Below, in pieces: positions 1 through 5,185 of a DNA stretch of 7,289 nt. The translations under genes were made by a program, and so were the position numbers. Positions within the stretch are counted from its first letter, which is position 1. Each line of letters starts with the position of its first letter. The DNA is from an uncultured Collinsella sp. (GTDB taxonomy: Bacteria; Actinomycetota; Coriobacteriia; Coriobacteriales; Coriobacteriaceae). The stretch lies in contig CAAFMM010000495.1 in the NCBI GenBank assembly GCA_900764025.1, positions 1-7,289 on the forward strand, written 5' to 3'. The notes below the pieces were generated by a model. It worked only from the letters and a program-made list of their open reading frames with translations. It searched no databases and had not been told where the DNA came from.

Positions 1-603
1 AATCTTGACGCCACACTCTTCCTCGATCTTGGCGGCGAGCTTCTTGACCTCGGCCTTCCAGGTCACGAGCGTCGACTCGTCGTGTACGTTGGGAATATCC
101 ATGACGTACATGTTCTTTTGCGTGGCAAAGAACTCGTAGGCCTTCTTCTTGCCATCGCAGGTGTTCTCGCCCACCACCAGGTCGCTCGACTCGATATAGG
201 GGCAGACCTCGCCCAGCTTAAAGCCGGCAAAGCTCTTAATGAGCGGACAGGTGTTGCGCGGCAGATGCTCCTCGACCTTGTCGGTCGCCCAGTCGGCACC
301 CGAGCACAGACCAACGGGAATGCCGTCACAGGCAAGTACGATCTCCTCGGGCACGTAGACGCAGAACGAACCGACGATCTTGGTGGCCTCGCCAGCCTCC
401 TTCTTGTCGAGCATCTCCTTAATACGGCCGCTGTGGATGTTGGTGGCGACAAAATCCAGGTAGGACGTGGACTTGGGGCGATTGTTCTGCGTCAGAAACA
501 TATCGCCGTACATCTGGCCCACGGCGCCCAGCAGCATGTCGTGGTCGGCAAGATTCATGCCGAGGCTCTCCCACATCGGATGGAAATCAAATTCTTCAGC
601 CAT
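1..603 (-). CDS. Double-cubane-cluster anaerobic reductase (YjiM-like, 2-hydroxyacyl-CoA dehydratase superfamily), N-terminal 201 residues, cut by window edge
   Basis: The reading frame is open from an ATG at 603 to the left edge, giving 201 residues without a stop. The protein looks like the N-terminal half of HgdB/HgdC- and YjiM-type Fe-S proteins, which are usually about 380-430 residues. Diagnostic blocks are SFCVYVPEEI (79-88), LPRNTCPLIKS (114-124), VCPY (133-136) and DLVVGENTCDGKKKAYEF (141-158). C81, C119, C134 and C149 are candidate cluster ligands. The LPRN-CPLIKS and VGE-TCDGKKK wording matches the YjiM/double-cubane branch more than true 2-hydroxyglutaryl-CoA dehydratases. In this family an ATP-driven activase passes low-potential electrons to the cluster protein; the physiological substrate of the YjiM branch is poorly known. 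An SD (GAGAGGGG, 611-618) lies 7 bases before the ATG. An activase gene may follow beyond the left edge (inference). Family assignment is sure; substrate is not. Confidence 0.9.
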   Translation of the reverse strand, partial: MAEEFDFHPMWESLGMNLADHDMLLGAVGQMYGDMFLTQNNRPKSTSYLDFVATNIHSGRIKEMLDKKEAGEATKIVGSFCVYVPEEIVLACDGIPVGLCSGADWATDKVEEHLPRNTCPLIKSFAGFKLGEVCPYIESSDLVVGENTCDGKKKAYEFFATQKNMYVMDIPNVHDESTLVTWKAEVKKLAAKIEEECGVKI

Positions 604-606
604 GAC

Positions 607-623
607 GGTTCCCCTCTCGAACC
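607..623 (-). promoter_or_regulatory. Ribosome-binding site of the reductase inside a small inverted repeat
   Basis: On the minus strand GGTTC (623-619) and GAACC (611-607) flank the purine-rich GAGAGG, so a 5-bp hairpin would place the SD in its loop and stem just before the ATG at 603. The same 3' side, GGGGAACC (614-607), is also perfectly complementary to GGTTCCCC at 702-695. Two mutually exclusive pairings can therefore cover the SD. Pairing is seen directly; a regulatory role is inferred. Confidence 0.45.
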
Positions 624-648
624 AAAAATGAATAGCTACGGTATTGCT

Positions 649-678
649 GCACGGTGGGTGGCGAAAACCCGACCGCGC
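649..678 (-). promoter_or_regulatory. Stem-loop in the reductase leader (11 pairs, one bulge)
   Basis: On the minus strand GCGCGGT(C)GGGT (678-667) pairs with ACCCACCGTGC (659-649) around a 7-nt loop, with C671 bulged and one G-U pair. No U-run follows directly; a short TTTTT lies about 20 nt downstream. It therefore looks like a leader structure rather than a classical terminator. Confidence 0.4.
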
Positions 679-741
679 CTAAACCCGGAATTTTGGGGAA
701 CCTGCTTTGCAGCTGATTATTTAGTTGTGCGTCGTCTCTCC

Positions 742-777
742 CGGAGCCGTGAACATACCTGCTCATATGCGGCTCCG
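742..777 (-). promoter_or_regulatory. Stem-loop in the reductase leader (8 perfect pairs)
   Basis: CGGAGCCG (777-770, minus strand) and CGGCTCCG (749-742) are perfectly complementary around a 20-nt loop. Inside the loop CATA (769-766) and TATG (757-754) can add four pairs with a 4-nt bulge. The stop codon of the 22-codon leader ORF (765-763) and an overlapping ATG (766-764) sit in this loop. No T-run follows, so it is not a terminator. Confidence 0.4.
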
Positions 778-831
778 AGCCATATATAGGGCACGCGCGG
801 CAACGCGGCGAATGTATGTCATCTGCGGCAT
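763..831 (-). CDS. Possible 22-residue leader peptide with a near-perfect Shine-Dalgarno
   Basis: An ATG at 831 is preceded by AAAGGAGG (846-839) with 7 bases between, the strongest ribosome-binding site in the gene-free stretch. The frame closes with TGA at 765-763 after 22 codons. The product begins MPQMTYIRRV, carries five arginines and no acidic residue, and has no recognisable family. Its TGA overlaps the ATG of a further 56-codon frame (766-596) in an ATATGA overlap, and that frame ends in an ATGGCTGA overlap with the reductase start. A real short ORF, a leader peptide used for coupling, or chance are all possible. Only the SD and the overlaps speak for it. Confidence 0.3.
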   Translation of the reverse strand: MPQMTYIRRVAARALYMARSRI

Positions 832-867
832 GTGCGCACCCTCCTTTACAAGTTGAGGTCAACCATA

Positions 868-899
868 TCAACGGTCGTCGACCATGCGAACACCGTTGA
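868..899. repeat. 8-bp inverted repeat TCAACGGT / ACCGTTGA
   Basis: TCAACGGT (868-875) and ACCGTTGA (892-899) are exact inverted copies separated by 16 bp, placing arm centres 24 bp apart. A related imperfect element, GTTGA-GG-TCAAC (853-864), lies just outside. It could be an operator recognised by a dimeric regulator downstream of the reductase promoter, or a stem in the leader RNA. Confidence 0.4.
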
Positions 900-939
900 C
901 ATTCGTACGACAGCGTCGTGTGCCGTCGTTTAATAAATA

Positions 940-967
940 ATTATCTGTGTTGATAAGAGTTTGTCAT
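940..967 (-). promoter_or_regulatory. Candidate sigma70-type promoter for the reductase leader
   Basis: On the minus strand ATGACA (967-962; 5 of 6 to TTGACA) and GATAAT (945-940; 5 of 6 to TATAAT) are separated by 16 bp and followed by an AT-rich tract. A 5-bp inverted repeat TTATC-N6-GATAA (941-956) overlaps the -10 and spacer and could be an operator. Transcription would start near 933, leaving a leader of about 330 nt. Confidence 0.45.
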
Positions 968-986
968 CCATCATTCGGCGAACGGC

Positions 987-1021
987 AAGACAAAGTCGCC
1001 GAGGCTTATATCCCCGACGGC
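987..1021 (-). terminator. Possible weak terminator after modC
   Basis: Twelve bases after the modC stop, GCCG(tc)GGG (1021-1013) can pair with CCTCGGC (1004-998) around an 8-nt loop, followed after three bases by TTTGTCTT. The stem is bulged and the T-run interrupted, so termination may be leaky and read through towards the reductase. Confidence 0.3.
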
Positions 1022-1032
1022 ATTAGCCGGCG

Positions 1033-2103
1033 CTATCGACAAACCAAATGGATCTTACTCGCATCGAAGTGCATGCGCAGAGTCTCACCCGCCTGCGGCA
1101 GCTCTTCCACGGGTACACTCACCTTATTCACCTTCCACTGCAGACGCGTGGGCGCATCAGCACGCGGCACGTCCAGCAGCACCAGCCGCTCAAAGCGCGA
1201 ATCGCTCACACGGGCCACGTGCAAATCGTAGCTGTTGCGACCGCGCTCCGCGCGATTGTCAACATGGAAGTAGCTCGCACGAATACCCAGGTACGCAACG
1301 TCATCGGGAACCTCGCGACCTACGTTAAAGGTCATACCCCAATCAAGGGCTTCAACTTCCTGAGGCCCAATCTTGCGCGCCCGGCTTGTGTTCTTGCAGC
1401 CCGTCAGGCGCAGTGCCGCCAGCGTCTGCGGACGGCGGACCACGTCCTCGACGGAGCCGATCTCCTCAACATGCCCGTCGTGCATCACGCAGACACGCTG
1501 GCACAGGCGGCACGCTTCGTCGATATCGTGGCTCACGTAGAGCACGGTGCGGTTGCACACATCGAACAGGTCGAGCATGTTCTGCTCGAGCGCGCTCTTA
1601 AGATAGGAATCGAGCGCGCTCATGGGCTCGTCGAACATAAAGATGCCCGGGTGCGCCGCCACCATGCGCGCGAGCGCCACGCGCTGCTGCTGGCCGCCCG
1701 AGAGGCGCGCGGGATAACGGTCGGCGAAATCGGCCAGGCCAAAGATGCCCAGGTAGCGCTCGGCAAGTTTTTTACGCGCCGCGGCGTCGCCCGCGTCCTT
1801 TACACCGGCGCATACGTTATCGGCCACCGTCATGTTGGGAAACAGCTGATAGTTTTGGAACAATAGGGCGCATTTTCGCTCCTGGGGCGACAGGTTGATG
1901 CCCGCCGCCGAGTCAAAAAAGGTCACGCCGTTGACGACGATCTTGCCCTCGTCGGGCGTCTCCACGCCGGCAATGCAGCGCAGCGTGCAGCTCTTGCCGC
2001 AGCCCGAGGCACCAAGCAGCGCCACACGCTCCTCGCCGGCCTCAAGCTGCATATCGAGCATAAACCCCGGATAGCGCTTTTTTATGTCCAGAACGAGTGA
2101 CAT
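1033..2103 (-). CDS. modC: Molybdate (or tungstate) ABC transporter, ATP-binding protein
   Basis: This 356-residue cytoplasmic ATPase drives oxyanion import through ModB. All nucleotide-binding elements are present: Walker A GASGCGKS (31-38), Q-loop Q83 in LLFQNYQLFP, signature LSGGQQQR (134-141), Walker B with D158-E159, D-loop SALD (162-165) and switch H192. After about residue 230 a C-terminal region of roughly 125 residues, starting LTGCKNTSRA, takes the place of the Mop/TOBE domain of ModC-type ATPases; the LTGCKN start is common in ModC-like proteins. The ATG lies 3 bases after the modB stop, and its SD AGGGAGG (2114-2120) is inside the modB end, so the two are translated together. Whether molybdate, tungstate or both are carried cannot be read from the sequence. 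Confidence 0.9.
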   Translation of the reverse strand: MSLVLDIKKRYPGFMLDMQLEAGEERVALLGASGCGKSCTLRCIAGVETPDEGKIVVNGVTFFDSAAGINLSPQERKCALLFQNYQLFPNMTVADNVCAGVKDAGDAAARKKLAERYLGIFGLADFADRYPARLSGGQQQRVALARMVAAHPGIFMFDEPMSALDSYLKSALEQNMLDLFDVCNRTVLYVSHDIDEACRLCQRVCVMHDGHVEEIGSVEDVVRRPQTLAALRLTGCKNTSRARKIGPQEVEALDWGMTFNVGREVPDDVAYLGIRASYFHVDNRAERGRNSYDLHVARVSDSRFERLVLLDVPRADAPTRLQWKVNKVSVPVEELPQAGETLRMHFDASKIHLVCR

Positions 2104-2106
2104 GGC

Positions 2107-3549
2107 CTATCGACCTCCCTGCATAGCGGGCTCATCGCGCATGAGCTCGGCCAGTGCCTCGCGATCGATACGCAAGGCATCACCGCCCGCCGGGTCAAGT
2201 GAATCGCCCTGTCCGGCGAGATCTTTGGCCTGCTTACGTTCCGCACGGGAAAGGCCACGCTCGCGGTATTTTTGCGAATGCGCCGTGTACATGTTGATGA
2301 ACAGGATGACTAGGAAGCTGAACGCTATTACGACCACGACCCAAAAGAGGGCCACCGACGTATTGCCGCCCATCCATTCAAAGTAAATCGCAATGGGAAT
2401 GGTCTGCGTAATACCGGCATAGTTGCCCGCAAAGAACAGGGTGCAGCCAAACTCGCCCATGGCGCGGGCAAAGGCGAGCACCGTGCCGGCGGCAATCGAG
2501 GGCCAGCCGAGCGGCATCATGAGTTTGGTGAAGATGCGTCGCTCGGACCAGCCCAGCGTGCGCGCCGCATCGAGCATTTGCGTGTCGAGGCTCTCAAAGG
2601 CGCCGAGCGCCGTACGGTAGACCAGGGGAAACGATACCACCACGGCAGAGATCACCGCCGCCGGCCACGTAAAGACAATCGAGACGCCGTGCGCGATAAG
2701 CCACTGGCCCACCCCGGTCGAGCGGCCAAACAGCATAAGGAGCAGAAAGCCGCAGACCGTGGGCGGCAACACCATGGGGATGGTAAAGACCGAGTCGAGC
2801 AGGCCCTTGATGCGACTCGAGGTGCCCATGGTCTTCCACGCGGCAAACAGGCCCAGCGCAAAGGAGATCAGCAGGGCAAGGCCGCTCGTTTTAATGGACA
2901 CCCAAAACGGTCGGTAGTCGATGCCGCCCAATAAGGAGGCCAGAGAGGTCAAGGGCCCCTGCTCATCCCGCAACACGACAGACGATGCTTCTACCATGTG
3001 AGCGCTATCAAGCCAACGCGCGCCGCCTTTGGCATCACCCGAGGCTGATGCAATCACCACATAGCGGCCCCCATCCGCACCGCGCTCGTCAAAGCCATAG
3101 GTATACCCGCCGGCATCAAACGTTGTTTCCGCCGTGACATACCAAGGAAGATCCACGTCCCCTAGCTGCGCACCTCCCATACAGTTTGCGCTGTCGAGCT
3201 CACAGACGAGGGCCTTGAGACCCGATACGCACTCGTTGTTCTGCGGATCCAATCCATACCTCTCGATCGCCTTGGGCGATATCCACACCACAACGCGATC
3301 GGCAGCAGGCGCCACTACAAGGTCCACGTCCTCGTCAACGGGAAACCGGTAGCCCTCAGGCTGGCCCTCCATGGCACGAGCGGTCCCCTTGGCCAACCGC
3401 TCAAAACCCTCGATCCCATAGGAAAGCCCATGAGCAGTCGCAGCAACCTGGGCCCCGTCCTCAGCGTCCCCAGCAAACGCAAATCCCGGCACCCAGCAAA
3501 GCGCGAAGGTCAAAGCACAGGCGACAAGGATGCGGAATCTATTAAGCAC
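2107..3549 (-). CDS. modB: Molybdate ABC transporter permease with a secreted N-terminal domain
   Basis: This 480-residue protein is about twice the usual ModB length (about 230). Residues 1-26 form a signal peptide or membrane anchor ending AFA-GD. Residues 27 to about 212 form a hydrophilic domain I cannot assign, predicted outside the membrane and holding C107, C116 and C123. The permease core covers about 213-425, with several hydrophobic segments and the EAA-type coupling loop (about 326-352, LDAARTLGWSERRIF...) that docks on ModC. A charged tail (427-480) ends the protein. I chose the GTG at 3549 because GGAG (3556-3559) sits 6 bases upstream and a clean signal peptide follows. A longer frame from GTG 3618, overlapping the modA stop as TAGTG, would bury that signal behind 23 residues. 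It lies between modA and modC in one operon. The permease is sure; the extra domain has no known role. Confidence 0.88.
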   Translation of the reverse strand: MLNRFRILVACALTFALCWVPGFAFAGDAEDGAQVAATAHGLSYGIEGFERLAKGTARAMEGQPEGYRFPVDEDVDLVVAPAADRVVVWISPKAIERYGLDPQNNECVSGLKALVCELDSANCMGGAQLGDVDLPWYVTAETTFDAGGYTYGFDERGADGGRYVVIASASGDAKGGARWLDSAHMVEASSVVLRDEQGPLTSLASLLGGIDYRPFWVSIKTSGLALLISFALGLFAAWKTMGTSSRIKGLLDSVFTIPMVLPPTVCGFLLLMLFGRSTGVGQWLIAHGVSIVFTWPAAVISAVVVSFPLVYRTALGAFESLDTQMLDAARTLGWSERRIFTKLMMPLGWPSIAAGTVLAFARAMGEFGCTLFFAGNYAGITQTIPIAIYFEWMGGNTSVALFWVVVVIAFSFLVILFINMYTAHSQKYRERGLSRAERKQAKDLAGQGDSLDPAGGDALRIDREALAELMRDEPAMQGGR

Positions 3550-3555
3550 GAAAAG

Positions 3556-3559
3556 CTCC
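3556..3559 (-). promoter_or_regulatory. Ribosome-binding site that decides the modB start
   Basis: GGAG on the minus strand (3559-3556) is followed by six bases and GTG at 3549. It supports a start 69 bases downstream of the first possible start codon and leaves a 68-base gap after modA. Confidence 0.6.
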
Positions 3560-3617
3560 AAGCGAATATAAGGACGGAGTGAGACACAAAACGATGGAAT
3601 TATCGCGCCAAGCCGCA

Positions 3618-4490
3618 CTACGCGGAAAGCTCAAAGCCGTACTTAGCCCAAATCTTCTGAGCCTTCCTGTTGGACAGACAGAAGTCGATGAACGCCTTGG
3701 CTTCGTCGGCGTGCTCAGAGCTCTCGGCAACGGCACCCGGATACACGATGGGCTTGTGCGAATCCTCGGGACACACAAAGGCCTCCTCGATGCCGTCGTA
3801 GCGGAAGATATCGGAGCTGTAGACAAAGCCGGCCACGCAGTCGCCCGTGGACACATAGGCGGCGGCGGTACCAACTTTGTCGGCCAGGGCCACCTTTTCG
3901 GCGATCTCGGGCGCATACTCGCCGTCGTCGCCCTCGGTGCCGGTGTAGAGGCCCACGAAAGCCAGCGCCTGGTTGGCGTACTTGCCGGCGGGGACGGTCT
4001 TGGCGTCGCCAATGGCGATCTTACCGTCCAGGTTCGCGACGTCGGCGATGGCCTCGACCTTGGTGTCGGAGCCCTCGGCGCGAATGATCACGAGATCGTT
4101 GACGAACATGTCCTCGCGGGTATCGGCATCGACGAGCTCAGCGGTCTCGGCGTCATCCATGGTGCCCTTGGAAGCGGTGATGAGCACGTCGACGGCAGCG
4201 CCGGCCTTCATCTGCTCGACGAGGTCGCCAGACGCCTTAAACTGCGTGTCGGCAAACGTGGTGCCGGTCTGCTCGGTGTAAAGCTCCTGAACCTCCGGCA
4301 GAGCCTTCTCGAGCGAGTTGGCGGCAAAGACCTGCAGCTCGACAGCTTTCTTGGAAGATGCCTTAGCAGAACCGGCATCGGATCCGGCCGGCTCGGACGT
4401 CTTGCTGCCCGAACAGCCGGCAAGACCAAGGCCGGCAGCGGCGACAGCAGAAAGCGAAACGAATCCGCGGCGTGAAACCATATCGAACAT
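3618..4490 (-). CDS. modA: Molybdate-binding lipoprotein of the ABC importer
   Basis: This 290-residue substrate-binding protein captures the oxyanion outside the membrane and hands it to ModB. The N-terminus has a twin-arginine stretch SRRGFV (6-11), a hydrophobic run and a lipobox LAGC with C26 as the lipidated residue, so it may be exported folded by Tat and anchored. A ModA fold is indicated by ELQVFAANSLEKAL, the ASGDLVEQMKAGAAVDVLI block with its oxyanion-site serine, and IAIGDAKTVPAGKYANQAL. I chose the ATG at 4490 because AAAGGG (4497-4502) lies 6 bases upstream. A TTG at 4496 is also in frame but too close to that SD. It is the first gene of modABC, with its own promoter region. The ligand may be molybdate or tungstate. 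Confidence 0.92.
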   Translation of the reverse strand: MFDMVSRRGFVSLSAVAAAGLGLAGCSGSKTSEPAGSDAGSAKASSKKAVELQVFAANSLEKALPEVQELYTEQTGTTFADTQFKASGDLVEQMKAGAAVDVLITASKGTMDDAETAELVDADTREDMFVNDLVIIRAEGSDTKVEAIADVANLDGKIAIGDAKTVPAGKYANQALAFVGLYTGTEGDDGEYAPEIAEKVALADKVGTAAAYVSTGDCVAGFVYSSDIFRYDGIEEAFVCPEDSHKPIVYPGAVAESSEHADEAKAFIDFCLSNRKAQKIWAKYGFELSA

Positions 4491-4512
4491 ATTCAACCCT
4501 TTCGGATCTTGT

Positions 4513-4534
4513 GCCCGGGTACCCCACCGCGGGC
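4513..4534 (-). promoter_or_regulatory. Hairpin in the modA 5' untranslated region
   Basis: GCCCG (4534-4530, minus strand) and CGGGC (4517-4513) can pair around a 12-nt loop that partly overlaps the palindrome GGGTACCC (4517-4524). It lies between the predicted transcription start and the modA SD. No T-run follows, so it may affect mRNA stability or be incidental. Confidence 0.3.
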
Positions 4535-4536
4535 TT

Positions 4537-4554
4537 TAATCTGCAATCAGATTA
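4537..4554. promoter_or_regulatory. Putative operator 1 at modA: TAATCTG-CAAT-CAGATTA
   Basis: A perfect inverted repeat with 7-bp arms and a 4-bp spacer overlaps four bases of the modA -10 box and the predicted start point (roughly -10 to +8). A dimeric regulator bound here would block RNA polymerase. It shares its design with a second repeat at 4586-4603. It does not resemble the TATATA-rich box I associate with E. coli ModE. Confidence 0.6.
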
Positions 4555-4556
4555 TA
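4551..4556 (-). promoter_or_regulatory. -10 element of the modABC promoter
   Basis: A consensus TATAAT on the minus strand lies 60 bases before the modA ATG. No good -35 is visible: the best is CTCACT (4581-4576) at a 19-bp spacing, 3 of 6. The promoter may therefore need an activator. It is downstream of the mogA terminator, so modABC has its own start. Confidence 0.6.
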
Positions 4557-4585
4557 CTTCTGCGCGAATAATGAAAGTGAGAAAT

Positions 4586-4603
4586 TATTCTCGTCAGAGA
4601 ATA
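4586..4603. promoter_or_regulatory. Putative operator 2 at modA: TATTCTC-GTCA-GAGAATA
   Basis: A perfect 7-4-7 inverted repeat matches operator 1 at five of seven half-site positions (shared form TAWTCTS). Its centre is 49 bp upstream of operator 1, about -59 to -42 relative to the predicted start. The position suits an activator, or cooperative binding and looping with operator 1. Confidence 0.55.
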
Positions 4604-4643
4604 TAGTTTCGAATTACCGTGCACCTCGGCGTCGCTTCGGCGG

Positions 4644-4680
4644 AAAACAAAGGCGGAGCAGCCGTTCAGGTCGCCCCGCC
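4644..4680 (-). terminator. Rho-independent terminator of the moeA-mogA operon
   Basis: Thirteen bases after the mogA stop, GGCGGGGCG (4680-4672) pairs with TGCTCCGCC (4660-4652) in nine pairs including two G-U, around an 11-nt loop. TTTGTTTT (4651-4644) follows directly. It separates moeA-mogA from modABC. Confidence 0.75.
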
Positions 4681-4693
4681 GCAGGTAAACCGC

Positions 4694-5173
4694 TTAGTTG
4701 GTATGTCCGCCGCCCGCTGTCATCTGAGCCGCATGCTCCAGCTGGTCTGCTATGGCCTCCCAGCTTTCGCGGGCGGCCTTCGTAGAACCGGGAAAGTTTA
4801 CGACAAGTGTATGACCTCGTTGCATGCAAATAGCGCGCGAGAGCATAGCGCGGCGCGTCTTGGTCATCGAATACGCACGGATTGCCTCGGCAATACCCGG
4901 CACATCGCGGTCACAGACGGCACGCGTCGCCTCGGGTGTTACGTCGCGCATCGAAAGCCCCGTGCCGCCGCAGGTGAGCACGACATTGGCGTGGCACTCA
5001 TCGGCGGCTTCCGCAATGGCATCACCGATCTCGCTGACGTCGTCACGCACGACCACATGCGAGGCGACCGTCCAGCCCTGTGCCACGATAAGCTCCTCGA
5101 GCGCAGCACCCGCCTCGTCCTGGGCAAGATCGCGCGTATCCGAGCACGTCACAATCGAAATCTTCAACTCCAT
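4694..5173 (-). CDS. mogA: Molybdopterin adenylyltransferase, MogA/MoaB family
   Basis: This 159-residue cytoplasmic protein belongs to the family that adenylylates molybdopterin, giving the MPT-AMP that MoeA uses for metal insertion. Family marks are VTCSDTR (8-14), the glycine-rich binding loop CGGTGLSMRDVTPEAT (68-83) and NFPGSTKAARE (126-136). Length is normal for a single-domain MoaB or MogA. The ATG at 5173 is fixed by a perfect AGGAGG (5180-5185) 6 bases upstream; that SD overlaps the moeA stop codon, so the genes are translationally linked. The frame can be extended upstream to 5302, but the extra 43 residues lie inside moeA and look non-native. MogA and MoaB cannot be separated by sequence alone here, so the symbol is provisional. 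A strong terminator follows. Confidence 0.88.
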   Translation of the reverse strand: MELKISIVTCSDTRDLAQDEAGAALEELIVAQGWTVASHVVVRDDVSEIGDAIAEAADECHANVVLTCGGTGLSMRDVTPEATRAVCDRDVPGIAEAIRAYSMTKTRRAMLSRAICMQRGHTLVVNFPGSTKAARESWEAIADQLEHAAQMTAGGGHTN

Positions 5174-5179
5174 AGCATT

Positions 5180-5185
5180 CCTCCT
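5180..5185 (-). promoter_or_regulatory. Ribosome-binding site that decides the mogA start
   Basis: AGGAGG on the minus strand (5185-5180) overlaps the moeA stop TAG (5186-5184) and stands 6 bases from the ATG at 5173. It rules out the longer upstream frame and suggests coupled translation. Confidence 0.75.

Larger units (their letters stand above)
604..939 (-). promoter_or_regulatory. Candidate long structured 5' leader of the reductase gene (gene-free stretch)
   Basis: The 429 bases between modC and the reductase hold no convincing protein gene. Read on the minus strand, the part downstream of the candidate promoter would be a leader of about 330 nt. It contains, in order, an 8-bp inverted repeat (868-899), a very strong SD followed by a 22-codon ORF (763-831), a stem-loop with 8 perfect pairs (742-777), an 8-base block complementary to the start-site SD (695-702), an 11-pair hairpin (649-678) and a small hairpin over the SD (607-623). 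The arrangement resembles a cis-regulatory leader. I do not recognise it as any known riboswitch class. RNA status and structure are inference from base complementarity read by eye. Confidence 0.4.

Noticed and set aside
82..789. Long open frame of 235 codons on the plus strand
   Set aside because: It lies opposite the reductase gene, whose minus-strand frame has clear family motifs; the plus product shows no family and it runs on into the gene-free stretch.
604..1032. Known riboswitches (SAM-I, glycine, cobalamin, Moco) in the reductase leader
   Set aside because: Only fragments such as CTTATCAA and GGGAGAGAC resemble SAM-I or glycine elements; the rest of those conserved cores is absent.
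1048..1866. 272-codon plus-strand frame opposite modC
   Set aside because: Antisense shadow of a GC-rich gene; no motifs, while modC has every ABC motif.
3550..3618. Longer modB start at GTG 3618 overlapping the modA stop
   Set aside because: It would place 23 residues before an otherwise textbook signal peptide, and GGAG at 3556-3559 supports GTG 3549. Not fully excluded.
3579..4475. 298-codon plus-strand frame opposite modA
   Set aside because: Shadow of modA, which has a lipobox, Tat motif and ModA blocks.
4497..4693. Canonical ModE box or Moco riboswitch before modA
   Set aside because: No TATATA-rich ModE palindrome and no Moco aptamer core were seen; the inverted repeats there have a different sequence.
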